Source: Magnetococcales bacterium DC0425bin3 (GTDB lineage Bacteria > Pseudomonadota > Magnetococcia > Magnetococcales > DC0425bin3). Taken from it: a DNA stretch of 45,116 nt. Below are positions 1-7,678 of this stretch, piece by piece. The notes beneath the pieces were generated by a model. It ran no database searches. It was not told the origin of the DNA and was given only the letters and a program-made list of their open reading frames with translations. Positions within the stretch are counted from its first letter, which is position 1. Each line of letters opens with the position of its first letter. The DNA is taken from the NCBI GenBank assembly GCA_002753665.1, contig PEAP01000015.1, forward strand, positions 1-45,116. The letters run 5' to 3'. Position numbers and translations under genes: made by a program.

Positions 1-939
1 AAGCAAAGGCAGGGGCCGCAAGAAAGTGCTTCCAACCAACCCCAGAGGAGAGACAAAAATGGTGCTTCCCAACCGGCCAGAATAATTGACGCCGACCGGC
101 CAGAATAATTGACGCGGGACACCCTGATTCAGCTTCTTCTGGGAATCCCGCACCGCTTCCTCCACCGAAAAGGCGTTGTCGAAAGCCACCACGGTCAAGT
201 CCGCACCCCGGGCAGCCACGCTGTCGCGCATGGCCAGCAGCAGCTTTTCCGTGGCGCGGAAAGCCCGTGCAGCCCGCGGCCCGGGGGGATCGACATAGAA
301 ATCCCGATACTGGGCGATGGTCCAATACAGCCGCCCCCGGAGCTGGAAGCCGAACTTCACCTCCAGATACCGGGCCAGATAGGACTGGTCCGTCAGCCAG
401 CCGGGCAATACACGGTCGTTGCTTCTGTTGACCAGGGTTGCGGTATCCGGATCCCATTCCGGTCGATTGATGTTCATCAGCGGGGAATAGTAGATATCGT
501 TCAGATTGTCGGGCAAATCGTTCCACAGGAACAGGAAAAGCAGCACATGGGCGGGCTGGAACGGGACGCCGTATCGTTGCCACATCATCCATTCCTGGGC
601 CTGACCGAACCCTCGGACTCCAAGGTTCAGTATCTGGAGCGGCTTGGAGCAGCCCGGTGTCCGGTTTCGGAGCAGATCCAGAAACAGGCCCGGTTTCGAG
701 GCACCCTCCGTGAAGGAATCTCCCAGTGCCACGATCCGCACGGCCTGCGGGTCGGGAATGGCGTTGAACCGGGCCTGGAGAGGAACCCAGCCCAGATCCG
801 GATCCCGGATCATGTCGGGTTCGCCGATGAATCGCCCATCGATGTAACGAAAATACAGTTCACCGCTCCCAAGAACTGTCAGGAAAGTCAGGACAGCCAG
901 GGCCATCTGGAGCAGAATGGGTCGCAGGATTCCGTGCAT
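1..939 (-). CDS. SGNH/GDSL-type hydrolase, membrane-anchored, 3' end disrupted or off window
   Basis: Starts at ATG 939 with a GGAG ribosome site about 10 nt upstream and stays open to the window edge (313 codons). An N-terminal hydrophobic segment (about residues 5-25) suggests an inner-membrane anchor or signal. The motif LGDSFTEG near residue 72 is the nucleophile block of SGNH hydrolases, and FLWNDLPDN further on resembles the later Asn-containing block. Such proteins often de-acylate polysaccharides or lipids, but the substrate cannot be told. The reading is coherent to about residue 275, then enters a 23-bp tandem repeat (72-115) that encodes non-family-like sequence. The original C-terminus, including the catalytic His, is therefore probably lost. 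It is co-directional with the upstream diguanylate cyclase. Confidence 0.7.
   Translation of the reverse strand, partial: MHGILRPILLQMALAVLTFLTVLGSGELYFRYIDGRFIGEPDMIRDPDLGWVPLQARFNAIPDPQAVRIVALGDSFTEGASKPGLFLDLLRNRTPGCSKPLQILNLGVRGFGQAQEWMMWQRYGVPFQPAHVLLFLFLWNDLPDNLNDIYYSPLMNINRPEWDPDTATLVNRSNDRVLPGWLTDQSYLARYLEVKFGFQLRGRLYWTIAQYRDFYVDPPGPRAARAFRATEKLLLAMRDSVAARGADLTVVAFDNAFSVEEAVRDSQKKLNQGVPRQLFWPVGVNYSGRLGSTIFVSPLGLVGSTFLRPLPLL
72..115. repeat. 23-bp tandem repeat, two copies; possible insertion-sequence end
   Basis: Two identical 21-nt units (72-92 and 95-115, starting ACCGGCCAGAATAATTGACG) sit at a 23-bp period inside the 3' part of the SGNH gene. A weaker resemblance, GTGCTTCC-AACC, occurs at about 28-43 and 63-74. 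Multiple short repeats at a terminus are known for IS21-like elements. No transposase is visible because the window ends here, so the IS assignment is inference. Confidence 0.5.
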
Positions 940-1028
940 CGGTGCAATTCTCCGGGGACCCGCCGCGGGATCGTGCGTTGCGACGGGTCCCAGCGCGTGA
1001 TGTGCGGACCGCGCCATCGACCGGCGGT

Positions 1029-1092
1029 TGCCGTGCAAGTCGCGGAGCGACTTGCATCGGTGGAGGATGGAGGGAGGCTTCTCCCATCCATG
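1029..1092 (-). repeat. dispersed hairpin repeat, copy 1 (REP-like)
   Basis: This copy is on the minus strand, starting about 5 nt after the diguanylate cyclase stop codon. It has the family layout: a GGGAGAAGCCTCCC near-palindrome, a CCTCCACCGATG block, then a hairpin. The hairpin stem here is AAGTCGC/GCGACTT, while other copies have AAGCCGG/CCGGCTT, so paired changes have kept the stem. It lies in the 157-bp gap before the SGNH gene, which holds nothing else obvious. Confidence 0.75.
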
Positions 1093-1096
1093 AAAA

Positions 1097-2080
1097 TTAT
1101 CCCAGTCCGTGTGCGCATTCGGCCGGTTTGGTCCGCCGGAGGCTGGACATCAAAGGGACGAACTCGGCCCCGGACAATTGGATTCCCCGGACCCGGTTGC
1201 GGCCAGCCTGTTTGGCTTTATAGAGCATCCGGTCGGCCTCTTCCAGCAGATCGTTGGGATCGCTGCCCCGAGTCACGGTCAGGCAGGCATAGCCGATGCT
1301 GACGGTGACCACGTCGGAATTCAGGGACGCCCCATGGGGCAGGCGCCGGGATTCGACCCTGGCGCACATTTCATTGGCCATGGTTTCGGTGCCGGCCTGG
1401 TCCACATGGCACAGGATCGCGGCAAACTCCTCCCCCCCGAAGCGGGCCAGGAGGTCGGACGGCCGGCGCAAAGTACCGCGCAGGGCCTCGGCCACCGATT
1501 TCAGGCATTCGTCACCCCGGAAATGGCCATAGTGGTCGTTGTAGCGCTTGAAATGGTCCACGTCGATCATGATGAGCGACAGCTGGTCGGCATCCCGGGC
1601 CGCGCGCCGGGCTTCCATGCGGAAGGCTTCGTCGAAGCGGCGCCGGTTGGCCAGCCCCGTCAGGGCATCGGTGCAGGCCAGATGCTTCAGCTCGATCATC
1701 TCCTTGCGCGAGGCCAGATGGCTGCGCAGGCGGGACTGCACGATGGCCGGCCGGAACGGCCGGGTGATGTAGTCGATGGCGCCGGCATCGAAACCCGCCT
1801 TCTCATCGTTCCAGCCATCCCGGGAGGAGACGAACACCACGGGGATGTCGCTGGTCTTGGCATTGGCCTTCAACTGCCGGCAGGTTTCGAAGCCGTCCAT
1901 GCCGGGCATGGCCACGTCCAGCAGAATCATGTCCGGCACCCTGGCGCTGGCGGTCTCCAGGGCGTTCTGGCCGTTGGTGGCCACCAGGACTTCATGTTCC
2001 TCGATCAGGATGTCGGCCAGCAGGTCGATGTTGCCGGGTTGATCGTCGACCACGAGGATGGTCGAAGGGGTTGCGTCCAT
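1097..2080 (-). CDS. response regulator diguanylate cyclase (REC-GGDEF)
   Basis: This 327-aa cytoplasmic protein would make cyclic di-GMP from GTP under phosphorylation control. Residues 1-125 are a receiver domain with acidic pair D12/D13 and phospho-acceptor D55 in LLDVAMPG. Residues 135-310 are a GGDEF domain with the active-site motif GGEEF at 215-219. An RPSD motif at 206-209, five residues before GGEEF, matches the product-inhibition I-site. The usual conserved Lys of receivers is replaced by Arg in TRPF (R107), which is unusual. A strong AGGAGAAGGAG ribosome site precedes the ATG. It lies 42 bp downstream of the 1150-aa membrane protein and probably shares its transcript. No sensor kinase is adjacent. 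Confidence 0.93.
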   Translation of the reverse strand: MDATPSTILVVDDQPGNIDLLADILIEEHEVLVATNGQNALETASARVPDMILLDVAMPGMDGFETCRQLKANAKTSDIPVVFVSSRDGWNDEKAGFDAGAIDYITRPFRPAIVQSRLRSHLASRKEMIELKHLACTDALTGLANRRRFDEAFRMEARRAARDADQLSLIMIDVDHFKRYNDHYGHFRGDECLKSVAEALRGTLRRPSDLLARFGGEEFAAILCHVDQAGTETMANEMCARVESRRLPHGASLNSDVVTVSIGYACLTVTRGSDPNDLLEEADRMLYKAKQAGRNRVRGIQLSGAEFVPLMSSLRRTKPAECAHGLG

Positions 2081-2122
2081 TGTCGTTCTCCTTCTCCTGT
2101 CGTCTGTCCCGCGCCATGAGGG

Positions 2123-5100
2123 TCAGGCCGCCGCTTTCAGCCGGCCACCGCCTTGCAACCCGCGCCGCACCTGATCCAGGTGGATGACCCGCTGGTCAGC
2201 GGCGGGCCGCGGGGCGGCGGATTCCTTGATCAGGCCGGTCCCGTCCGCGGACGCCTGGCCCGCGGCCATGGTGGTCTGGAACGGGTTCTGGGTCAGGAAG
2301 TGGGTGAGCTTGCGCACCTGGCCGACCAGTTCCTGGGCTTCCGTCTCCAGGTCCTGGAGCATGTCCAGGCGCCGGTCGTCCAGGACGGACTGGCCCGGCC
2401 GAACCCGCTCCAGAAGATGCTGGATGTCCGTGGCCCGCTCGGTGGCTTTCTTCAACAGCTCGTCGGGTTCGGGATGCTCCCCATCCTGGACCGCCAACCT
2501 CCGGGGGGCGGAGCGTTTGCGCATGTTCCGCGTGATCACGCAGCGGATCAGGTCCCCGCAGGCATCATCGATTTTCATCGCCCGCCGCTTCACCTCGAAG
2601 CCGACCTGCTCCTCCAGGGCCTTGACCCGCTTGAGGGTGGCGGCCACCGCATGTTGGAACTCCTGGAAGTCCGCCAGAATCAGGGAGGAACCGGTGGCCC
2701 GGGGCAGCACCCGTTCCGCCAGGTGATCCAGGTCCGTGCCGCTGATGCCCGAATACAGCACGGTCTTGGATTGGTCGATGTGACGACAGAGGTCGCTCAC
2801 CTTCTTGAACTCCTGCACGGTGGCGCTCCAGCGTTGTCCCAGCTCCCGCACCTGCCGGACGGTCTCGCCGCCCAGCCGGTCGGGCAGACGGCCGGTGATG
2901 TCCATCAGGGGCCGCAAGCCGCCGGCCGCCATCTCGGGCAACCGGTTCTCCCGGATCCGCTCCAGTTCCGGGAGAGTCCCCCGGATGCGCCGCATGATTT
3001 CGTCCCCCTCGGAATTCAGCGGGGGAAGCCCCTGCAGCCAGTTGCGGCGGGTGTGGGCGAAATCCGCCAGGGGCGCCAGGGGCGCCTGCCAGAACAGCAG
3101 ACGACCCAGGGTGAGCAGCCCGGTGGGCAGAACCCCGCCCGCTTCGTTGCCGTCGCCCAGGGAACCGCCGGGCAGCAGCGTCATCCGCGGCGGGGTGGGC
3201 AACAGGTGTTGCAGCACGGTCCGGCCGCCGTGGTCGTAGCCGAGTTTTTCCAGGGTGGCCGGCAGCCGCTGCCAGGTATCGCTGGCGGCCAGAGTGTCCG
3301 GCTGTTCCACGCCATGGACCTGGTCGTACTCCCAGGTGAACCTCTGCTGGTTCTGCACCTGACCGGCCTCCACCTCATGGAACAGGTCTCCCAGGCTGCC
3401 GGCGGCGAGCAGGCGGGTGGCATCCAGCCCGGGAAACAGCCGGGCGATCAGGCGGGCCAACTGTGCTTCCCGATGCTCGGCAAAGGCGCGGATGGCCTTG
3501 GCTCTGGCCTCGCAATGGTGCATGTCGTTGATGCGCACGGTCAGGAACAGGTCCGTGAACCATCCCAATCCCCGGATCGGCCAGGAGCGCTCCTGCGGGT
3601 CCTTCAGGACCGGGTCGATCTCTTCGAGCATCCGGTAGAAGGTATCCTGCAGGCAGCGGCGGTTGGGCATGGCCAGGCCGGGCAGCATTTCCCGGGTCGA
3701 TCGTCCTTCGAAATACCGTTGGCAACCGCTGATGAAGGCTTCTTCCCATTCCAGCACCGCGCCCAGGGCGCCCACCACCGCCTTGCGGTCCCGCCGCCCC
3801 ATGCGGGCGGTGCGCCGGGCCAGCAGGATCAGGTCGGCCAGGTCCATGCCCACCGCCAGGGCCAGCACCGTCGCCAGGACCAGATGCGCCCAGACCACGC
3901 CGTAATGCTCGGCGAAGAAGTCGCTCATGGCCTTGATGCTCTTGTGGGTGGCCAGGGGAATGCGCTGCTGCTTGAGGGCCTCGATGGCGGCGATCTCGGG
4001 GGCCACCGCCACATCGATCCGGTAATCGGCAAAGCGCGCGCCGCCCGATTTGTCCACCTGCTCCAGGAGCGGGACATAGCTGGAGACCAGGGTTTGCAAC
4101 TCGGACATGATGCCATCGTAGGCCTGCCGCTGGGTCTCCAGGGTTGCGACCACGCCGTTGACGACTTCATTGATCTGGTAATGTTCGGTGAAGAACAGAC
4201 CGTTCAGCCCCGGGATGAGTCCGCGCTGGTTGTGCAACAGCTCGTCCAGTTCATCGATCTGCCGGCCAACCTCGGCGGCGGTGGCTTGCAGGTTGGCCCG
4301 GTTGCGTTCCACCAGGGCAGCCGCCTTGCTGTGTACCGACTGGGACAGGTCCAGGCCGGAATGGGTCAGCATCCAGTCGATCTGGCCGGCCAGTGGTCGG
4401 TCGCCGAAGGCCTGGCGGACGTTCTGGTGTCCGGGGTCGTACCCCCCGTGGATGATGTAGAATTTGCCCCAATAGCGGGGACCGGGATAGGCGATCTGGC
4501 TGGAGGCCCGGCCGTCCTTTTCATCCTCCGGCAGCAGATGAAAGCGCCGCAGCACGTCCGCAACGGTCCTCTCCAGCCGGACCTGCAGGCCCTGCAGGGA
4601 ATCGGTTTGCCCGTCCGCCACCGCCGCCTCCGTTCCCAGGGCCAGGTGTACCTGGCGACGGATGCCGTCCACCTGGTTGCCCAGTTCCAGCTGCTTGGAA
4701 AACAGGGTGACGAAGCCGTCGTAGTTGGTCTTGATGGAGACCATCGCCAGACCGCCGGCCAGGATCATCCAGCGCGGATTGCGCAGGATGGCGCTGCGGA
4801 TGCCCGCCAGCACGCCGCCGCCTTCGGCCATGTTGCGGAAGATCCGGCCCTTGAAATCCAGAATGGCCGAGGACAGCAGCACGCCGGCGGCCACGGCCAA
4901 CAGGGAGCGTGCGGCTTCTCCCTCTTCTCCGGCGAATTGCCCCCCGAACAGGGACTCGCCCAGGGGGGTCTGGACCAGCTCATTGACGCCCCAGGCCGTG
5001 GTCAGGGTGGAGCCGCAGAACAGCAAGGTCACCAGGGGTGGCTTGATCGAGGTGAGCCCCAGGGCCAGGGTCGCGGCCAGGCGGGCAGTGATCCTGGCGG

Positions 5101-5575
5101 GCCGGCGGGGCCCGGTCCAGATGTCCTTGAGGGTCGGATGGCGTCCCCCGGGCAGCGGCAGGGTATTCCACAGCCCGGCATGCACCGCCGCCAGGCGCTG
5201 GCCGAGGGTCTGCAGGGCGTCCAGGAACATCTGACGGGTCAGGAGATGCAACGGGTTGTTGGCCAGCCCGGTTTCGTCGCCGGTCTTCAGCCCCTGGCGG
5301 AACTGATCCAACTGGGCCCGCAGGGAACCGGCGGGAGGGGCCGTTCCGGACGGCTGGCTCCGCTCCTGGAGCAGGGCCTGGCGCAACACGCCGAGCCCCT
5401 GCTTGACCGCCTCGCTGACCGGCGCCGGATGGCCGGGGCGGGCTGCTTCGCCGCTGACCTGCGGGTCCCGGTCATGATCCGCGGCCTCCCGGTCCCGGGG
5501 GGAGTCCGGATTCAGGGCCGCCAGCAAACTTGAACCATACAGATGAAACAGGGGATTTCTGGTGGGGGCGTTCAT
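2123..5575 (-). CDS. large membrane protein of unknown function (1150 aa)
   Basis: Not recognised. The start is ATG 5575 with AAGGACC upstream. Hydrophobic segments lie at about 165-195, 223-240, 268-285 and 559-586. Between the third and fourth is a mostly helical region (290-558), possibly extracytoplasmic. After the fourth is a long, charged, helical, probably cytoplasmic part (590-1150). No enzyme motif, GGDEF/EAL, kinase or methyl-accepting signature is evident. The layout, with a large loop between membrane helices and a long cytoplasmic tail, resembles a receptor or scaffold, but that is inference. A 137-aa protein precedes it and a REC-GGDEF cyclase follows by 42 bp, so a link to c-di-GMP signalling is plausible. 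Codon use matches the core genes. Confidence 0.8.
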   Translation of the reverse strand: MNAPTRNPLFHLYGSSLLAALNPDSPRDREAADHDRDPQVSGEAARPGHPAPVSEAVKQGLGVLRQALLQERSQPSGTAPPAGSLRAQLDQFRQGLKTGDETGLANNPLHLLTRQMFLDALQTLGQRLAAVHAGLWNTLPLPGGRHPTLKDIWTGPRRPARITARLAATLALGLTSIKPPLVTLLFCGSTLTTAWGVNELVQTPLGESLFGGQFAGEEGEAARSLLAVAAGVLLSSAILDFKGRIFRNMAEGGGVLAGIRSAILRNPRWMILAGGLAMVSIKTNYDGFVTLFSKQLELGNQVDGIRRQVHLALGTEAAVADGQTDSLQGLQVRLERTVADVLRRFHLLPEDEKDGRASSQIAYPGPRYWGKFYIIHGGYDPGHQNVRQAFGDRPLAGQIDWMLTHSGLDLSQSVHSKAAALVERNRANLQATAAEVGRQIDELDELLHNQRGLIPGLNGLFFTEHYQINEVVNGVVATLETQRQAYDGIMSELQTLVSSYVPLLEQVDKSGGARFADYRIDVAVAPEIAAIEALKQQRIPLATHKSIKAMSDFFAEHYGVVWAHLVLATVLALAVGMDLADLILLARRTARMGRRDRKAVVGALGAVLEWEEAFISGCQRYFEGRSTREMLPGLAMPNRRCLQDTFYRMLEEIDPVLKDPQERSWPIRGLGWFTDLFLTVRINDMHHCEARAKAIRAFAEHREAQLARLIARLFPGLDATRLLAAGSLGDLFHEVEAGQVQNQQRFTWEYDQVHGVEQPDTLAASDTWQRLPATLEKLGYDHGGRTVLQHLLPTPPRMTLLPGGSLGDGNEAGGVLPTGLLTLGRLLFWQAPLAPLADFAHTRRNWLQGLPPLNSEGDEIMRRIRGTLPELERIRENRLPEMAAGGLRPLMDITGRLPDRLGGETVRQVRELGQRWSATVQEFKKVSDLCRHIDQSKTVLYSGISGTDLDHLAERVLPRATGSSLILADFQEFQHAVAATLKRVKALEEQVGFEVKRRAMKIDDACGDLIRCVITRNMRKRSAPRRLAVQDGEHPEPDELLKKATERATDIQHLLERVRPGQSVLDDRRLDMLQDLETEAQELVGQVRKLTHFLTQNPFQTTMAAGQASADGTGLIKESAAPRPAADQRVIHLDQVRRGLQGGGRLKAAA

Positions 5576-5651
5576 GGCGATGGTCCTTTTGCCTTAATGT
5601 TTTTAGTTATTAACAAAAAAGACTCCCGGCGTTTGCGGAGCAGACAGGACA

Positions 5652-6065
5652 TCATCCCGTCGAGCTGGCCGGCAGGCGGGAGAGAAGAGGGGGAGAGACA
5701 CCCACCAGCCTCTCCCCCTCCAGGCCCATCACCTCCGCCATGTCCATGCCGTGTCGATTCTGCATGGCCTTCAGGACTCCGACCACCAGCATGAACTGGG
5801 CAAGTCCTTGAAAGCGCCGATCCAGGGTCCGCTGCCGAGGTCGCGGTCCGTTGCCGTCGTCTTCCGGCCCGACCCGCTTCTTGAATTCGAGGATGGTCGG
5901 AGCCTTCAGGCCGCCTGCCGGAGCGGGCGGTCCGGCGTCCTGCTTCGGCATCCGGGCGGTCACGCCCAGGGTCGTGGCCACGGCCGTGCGGTTTTGCAAC
6001 GCCTGGCGGGCCTTTTCGAGATAATGCAGAAACAGCGGGCTGGGAGAGGAGCGGTCGGTATCCAT
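5652..6065 (-). CDS. hypothetical protein, 137 aa, upstream of the large membrane protein
   Basis: Not recognised. ATG 6065 has a strong AAGGAG site 7 nt upstream, which favours this frame over a longer overlapping one. The protein is soluble and largely helical: an N-terminal helix (residues 12-25), a Pro/Gly/Arg-rich linker (about 38-80), then a helical half containing FQGLAQFMLVVGVLKAMQN. It sits 76 bp upstream of the 1150-aa membrane protein on the same strand and probably shares its transcript, so it may act with it. No catalytic motif is seen. Confidence 0.65.
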   Translation of the reverse strand: MDTDRSSPSPLFLHYLEKARQALQNRTAVATTLGVTARMPKQDAGPPAPAGGLKAPTILEFKKRVGPEDDGNGPRPRQRTLDRRFQGLAQFMLVVGVLKAMQNRHGMDMAEVMGLEGERLVGVSPPLLSRLPASSTG

Positions 6066-6494
6066 GATGAATCTCCTTGTGTCTGCCCTCCCGGCCCGAT
6101 GGCGGGAAAACCGTGAGGGGAAGCAATGCCTGTTGATAGTCGTATCTCAGGAAACGTGCCAAGGAGTTGTTTTTAAATTATCAGTTTAATATCATATCGT
6201 TACAATGCGCATCGAATGAACCGTCCGGGGCGGGAGGGTGGTTGCGGAAACGCGCCGCCGGGCTGCGGTTTGGCGGGAGATGTTTTTATATCCGATTGGA
6301 TTGATTGTGTTTTCATGGACAGGTCGCAGTATGGCCCCTGGTCGCAGATTGCGACCAGGGTTTTTGCCGGCCAGCTTCCCTGCGCCTGACGCGGAACGGC
6401 CAATGCACATTTTGGGGCCCTGCCGTGATCCGCCATCAAAAAAATGAGAAAATCGGCCTGAGCAATCAGGCAGACAGAATTGGGAGGGAGTTCC
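6066..6494. other. 430-bp intergenic region
   Basis: No convincing gene is present. The region separates the minus-strand 137-aa gene from the plus-strand methyltransferase, so promoters for both should lie here. It holds a strong plus-strand terminator hairpin (6336-6365) and is AT-rich around 6160-6200. The open frames crossing it antisense to the methyltransferase lack ribosome sites and family resemblance. Confidence 0.6.
6336..6365 (+). terminator. intrinsic terminator with no obvious upstream gene
   Basis: CCCTGGTCGCA (6336-6346), loop GAT, TGCGACCAGGG (6350-6360) form a perfect 11-bp stem followed by five T. The T-run is on the plus strand, yet no plus-strand gene precedes it. It would end a short transcript starting in about 6180-6330, such as a small RNA or a leader of the methyltransferase gene. 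Confidence 0.7.
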
Positions 6495-7112
6495 ATGAAG
6501 ACGTTCTACGAGCAGCGGATCCTGCCCTGGGCCATCGACCGGATCATGGCTCGACAGGCATTTACCACCGAGCGCGCCCGGCTGGTTCCCCTGGCCCAGG
6601 GCCGGGTGCTGGAGATCGGCCTGGGGTCCGGATTCAACCTGCCGCACTATGCACGGCAGGTGGAGCGGCTGTTCGCTCTGGAGCCATCGGCCAGGCTGCA
6701 GCGGTTCGCCGCCGACCGGGTACGCGCCGCGCCCTTTCCCGTCACCTTCGTCGGCCTGACCGCGGAAAGCCTGCCGCTGGACGACCGGTCCATGGATACC
6801 GTGCTGTCCACCTGGACCCTGTGTACGGTTCCCGATGTGAACCGGGCGCTGGCGGAGATCGGACGGGTGCTGAAACCGGAGGGCAGGTTCCTGTTCATCG
6901 AGCATGGCCGCTCGCCCGACCGCCGGGTCCGCTTCATCCAGGAGACATTGAGCCCCCTGTGGCAACGGATCGGCGGCGGCTGCACCCTCGACCGCCCCAT
7001 GGACGAACTCATCGCCGGGGCCGGGTTCCGGTTCGAACGCAGCGAAAACGGCCCCATGGGCGGCGCCGGTCCCCTGAGCTTCCTGTTCCGGGGCGTGGCA
7101 CGGCGCCCATGA
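6495..7112 (+). CDS. class I SAM-dependent methyltransferase
   Basis: This is a 205-aa soluble protein of the UbiE/Methyltransf_11 type. SAM-binding motif I is VLEIGLGSG (38-46), followed by an acidic residue in ALEPS at the end of strand 2 and DRSMDTVLSTWTLC as the motif IV region. The later part, VLKPEGRFLFIEHGRS, is typical of the METTL7-like branch that methylates small molecules or lipids. The substrate is unknown. ATG 6495 is preferred over TTG 6480 because GGGAGGGA lies 5-6 nt upstream. Its stop codon overlaps the start of the SEC-C mini-gene (ATGA), so the two are probably coupled. Confidence 0.88.
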   Translation: MKTFYEQRILPWAIDRIMARQAFTTERARLVPLAQGRVLEIGLGSGFNLPHYARQVERLFALEPSARLQRFAADRVRAAPFPVTFVGLTAESLPLDDRSMDTVLSTWTLCTVPDVNRALAEIGRVLKPEGRFLFIEHGRSPDRRVRFIQETLSPLWQRIGGGCTLDRPMDELIAGAGFRFERSENGPMGGAGPLSFLFRGVARRP

Positions 7113-7219
7113 AACGTTGCAAGGTGACCGTGGAAGCCGGCAACCGAGTCGAAACACGCGGGCCATGCCCGTGTGGGAGTGGCAAAAAGCACAAGAGATG
7201 CTGTCTGGGAAACCGGTGA
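7109..7219 (+). CDS. 36-aa SEC-C zinc-motif mini-protein
   Basis: The protein is only 36 aa and ends in CPCGSGKKHKRCC plus a short tail, the classical SEC-C zinc-binding motif (CxCGSGxKxKxCC). This motif is found at the C-terminus of SecA and in many small proteins. The start ATG overlaps the methyltransferase stop as ATGA, which implies translational coupling. The N-terminal VTVEAGNR matches the reading of the dispersed hairpin repeat found elsewhere in the window, so the front may be repeat-derived. It may be a complete small protein, or the remnant of a longer SEC-C protein whose front was lost. Confidence 0.6.
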   Translation: MKRCKVTVEAGNRVETRGPCPCGSGKKHKRCCLGNR

Positions 7220-7245
7220 CGACCAGGACGTGGATCTCACCCAAA

Positions 7246-7316
7246 GGGAGGACTGGAAGCGACCACGTGGCTGCCGGCCAGCCGGGGGCGTCTGCCGCAG
7301 GATTGACTTCAACCGG
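7246..7316 (+). pseudogene. duplicated tail of the histidine kinase gene (71 bp)
   Basis: This segment matches 12462-12532 at 67 of 71 positions in the same orientation. It covers the last codons of the kinase, its stop and about 10 bp beyond. The kinase frame is kept (W-L-P-A-S-R-G-R-L-P-Q-D-stop). Nothing upstream resembles the rest of the kinase. It lies at the 3' end of the Panacea/MazF-like gene pair. Confidence 0.8.
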
Positions 7317-7321
7317 CGAAA

Positions 7322-7678
7322 ATTTTCTGTTTCTGGATGGGGGGGGATGGTCGGGACCGAGCGAAGAAAATCCATCACGGCCCGAAGGGACTCGTTCGAC
7401 AGACGGCCTTTATGATTGTCTGGATTTTTCAATACCTCCTGGATGATGTGGGGGTCCTTGAAAATCACCCCTCGACAATCCAGGTGGCTGTCGTGGTCCA
7501 GAAAAAAATTCTCGTGGCGGGAGACCAACACATTGAAGCCATGGTGGCGGGGTTTGGTATTGATGCGCAGAAACCAACTTTCCGCCACGCAGATACAGCA
7601 ATACCATTTCGTCTTGGGCGGGGTGGTGAGAACATCGAACAGGACGACGACGTCGCCGAGTGACAGGGGCGCTGGCAT
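7322..7678 (-). CDS. putative MazF/PemK-like toxin (PanT candidate), native stop lost
   Basis: ATG 7678 shares one base with the antitoxin stop (TGATG), so translation is coupled. The first 110 residues begin LSLGDVVVLFDV, like the opening strand of MazF/PemK barrels. They end DSHLDCRGVIFKDP...KGRLSNESLRAVMDFL, which resembles the PemK C-terminal pattern of a short strand, a G-R-L-S turn and a last helix. Such toxins cut RNA. The frame passes a C8 run (residues 111-114) and continues, without a stop, antisense through the kinase-tail copy and the methyltransferase to 6647. In one neighbouring frame a stop appears within about 12 codons, so the native end was near 7310-7330. I give the plausible native part only. 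The family call is from sequence pattern and is tentative. Confidence 0.5.

Noticed and set aside
109-1302. 397-aa plus-strand open frame over the SGNH gene
   Set aside because: The minus strand holds the GDSL motif and a ribosome site; the plus frame has neither and crosses the hairpin repeat.
2153-5533. 1126-aa open frame on the plus strand
   Set aside because: It is antisense to the 1150-aa gene, lacks a ribosome site and has a biased Gly/Gln/His-rich composition typical of GC-rich shadow frames.
6147-6161. Sigma-54-like TGGCAC sequence upstream of the 137-aa gene
   Set aside because: The -24 part is perfect, but the -12 element reads CTGA instead of TTGC, so the essential GC is missing.
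6647-7321. Continuation of the toxin frame to 344 aa
   Set aside because: Beyond about residue 115 it is antisense to the kinase-tail copy, the SEC-C gene and the methyltransferase; read-through is due to a missing stop.
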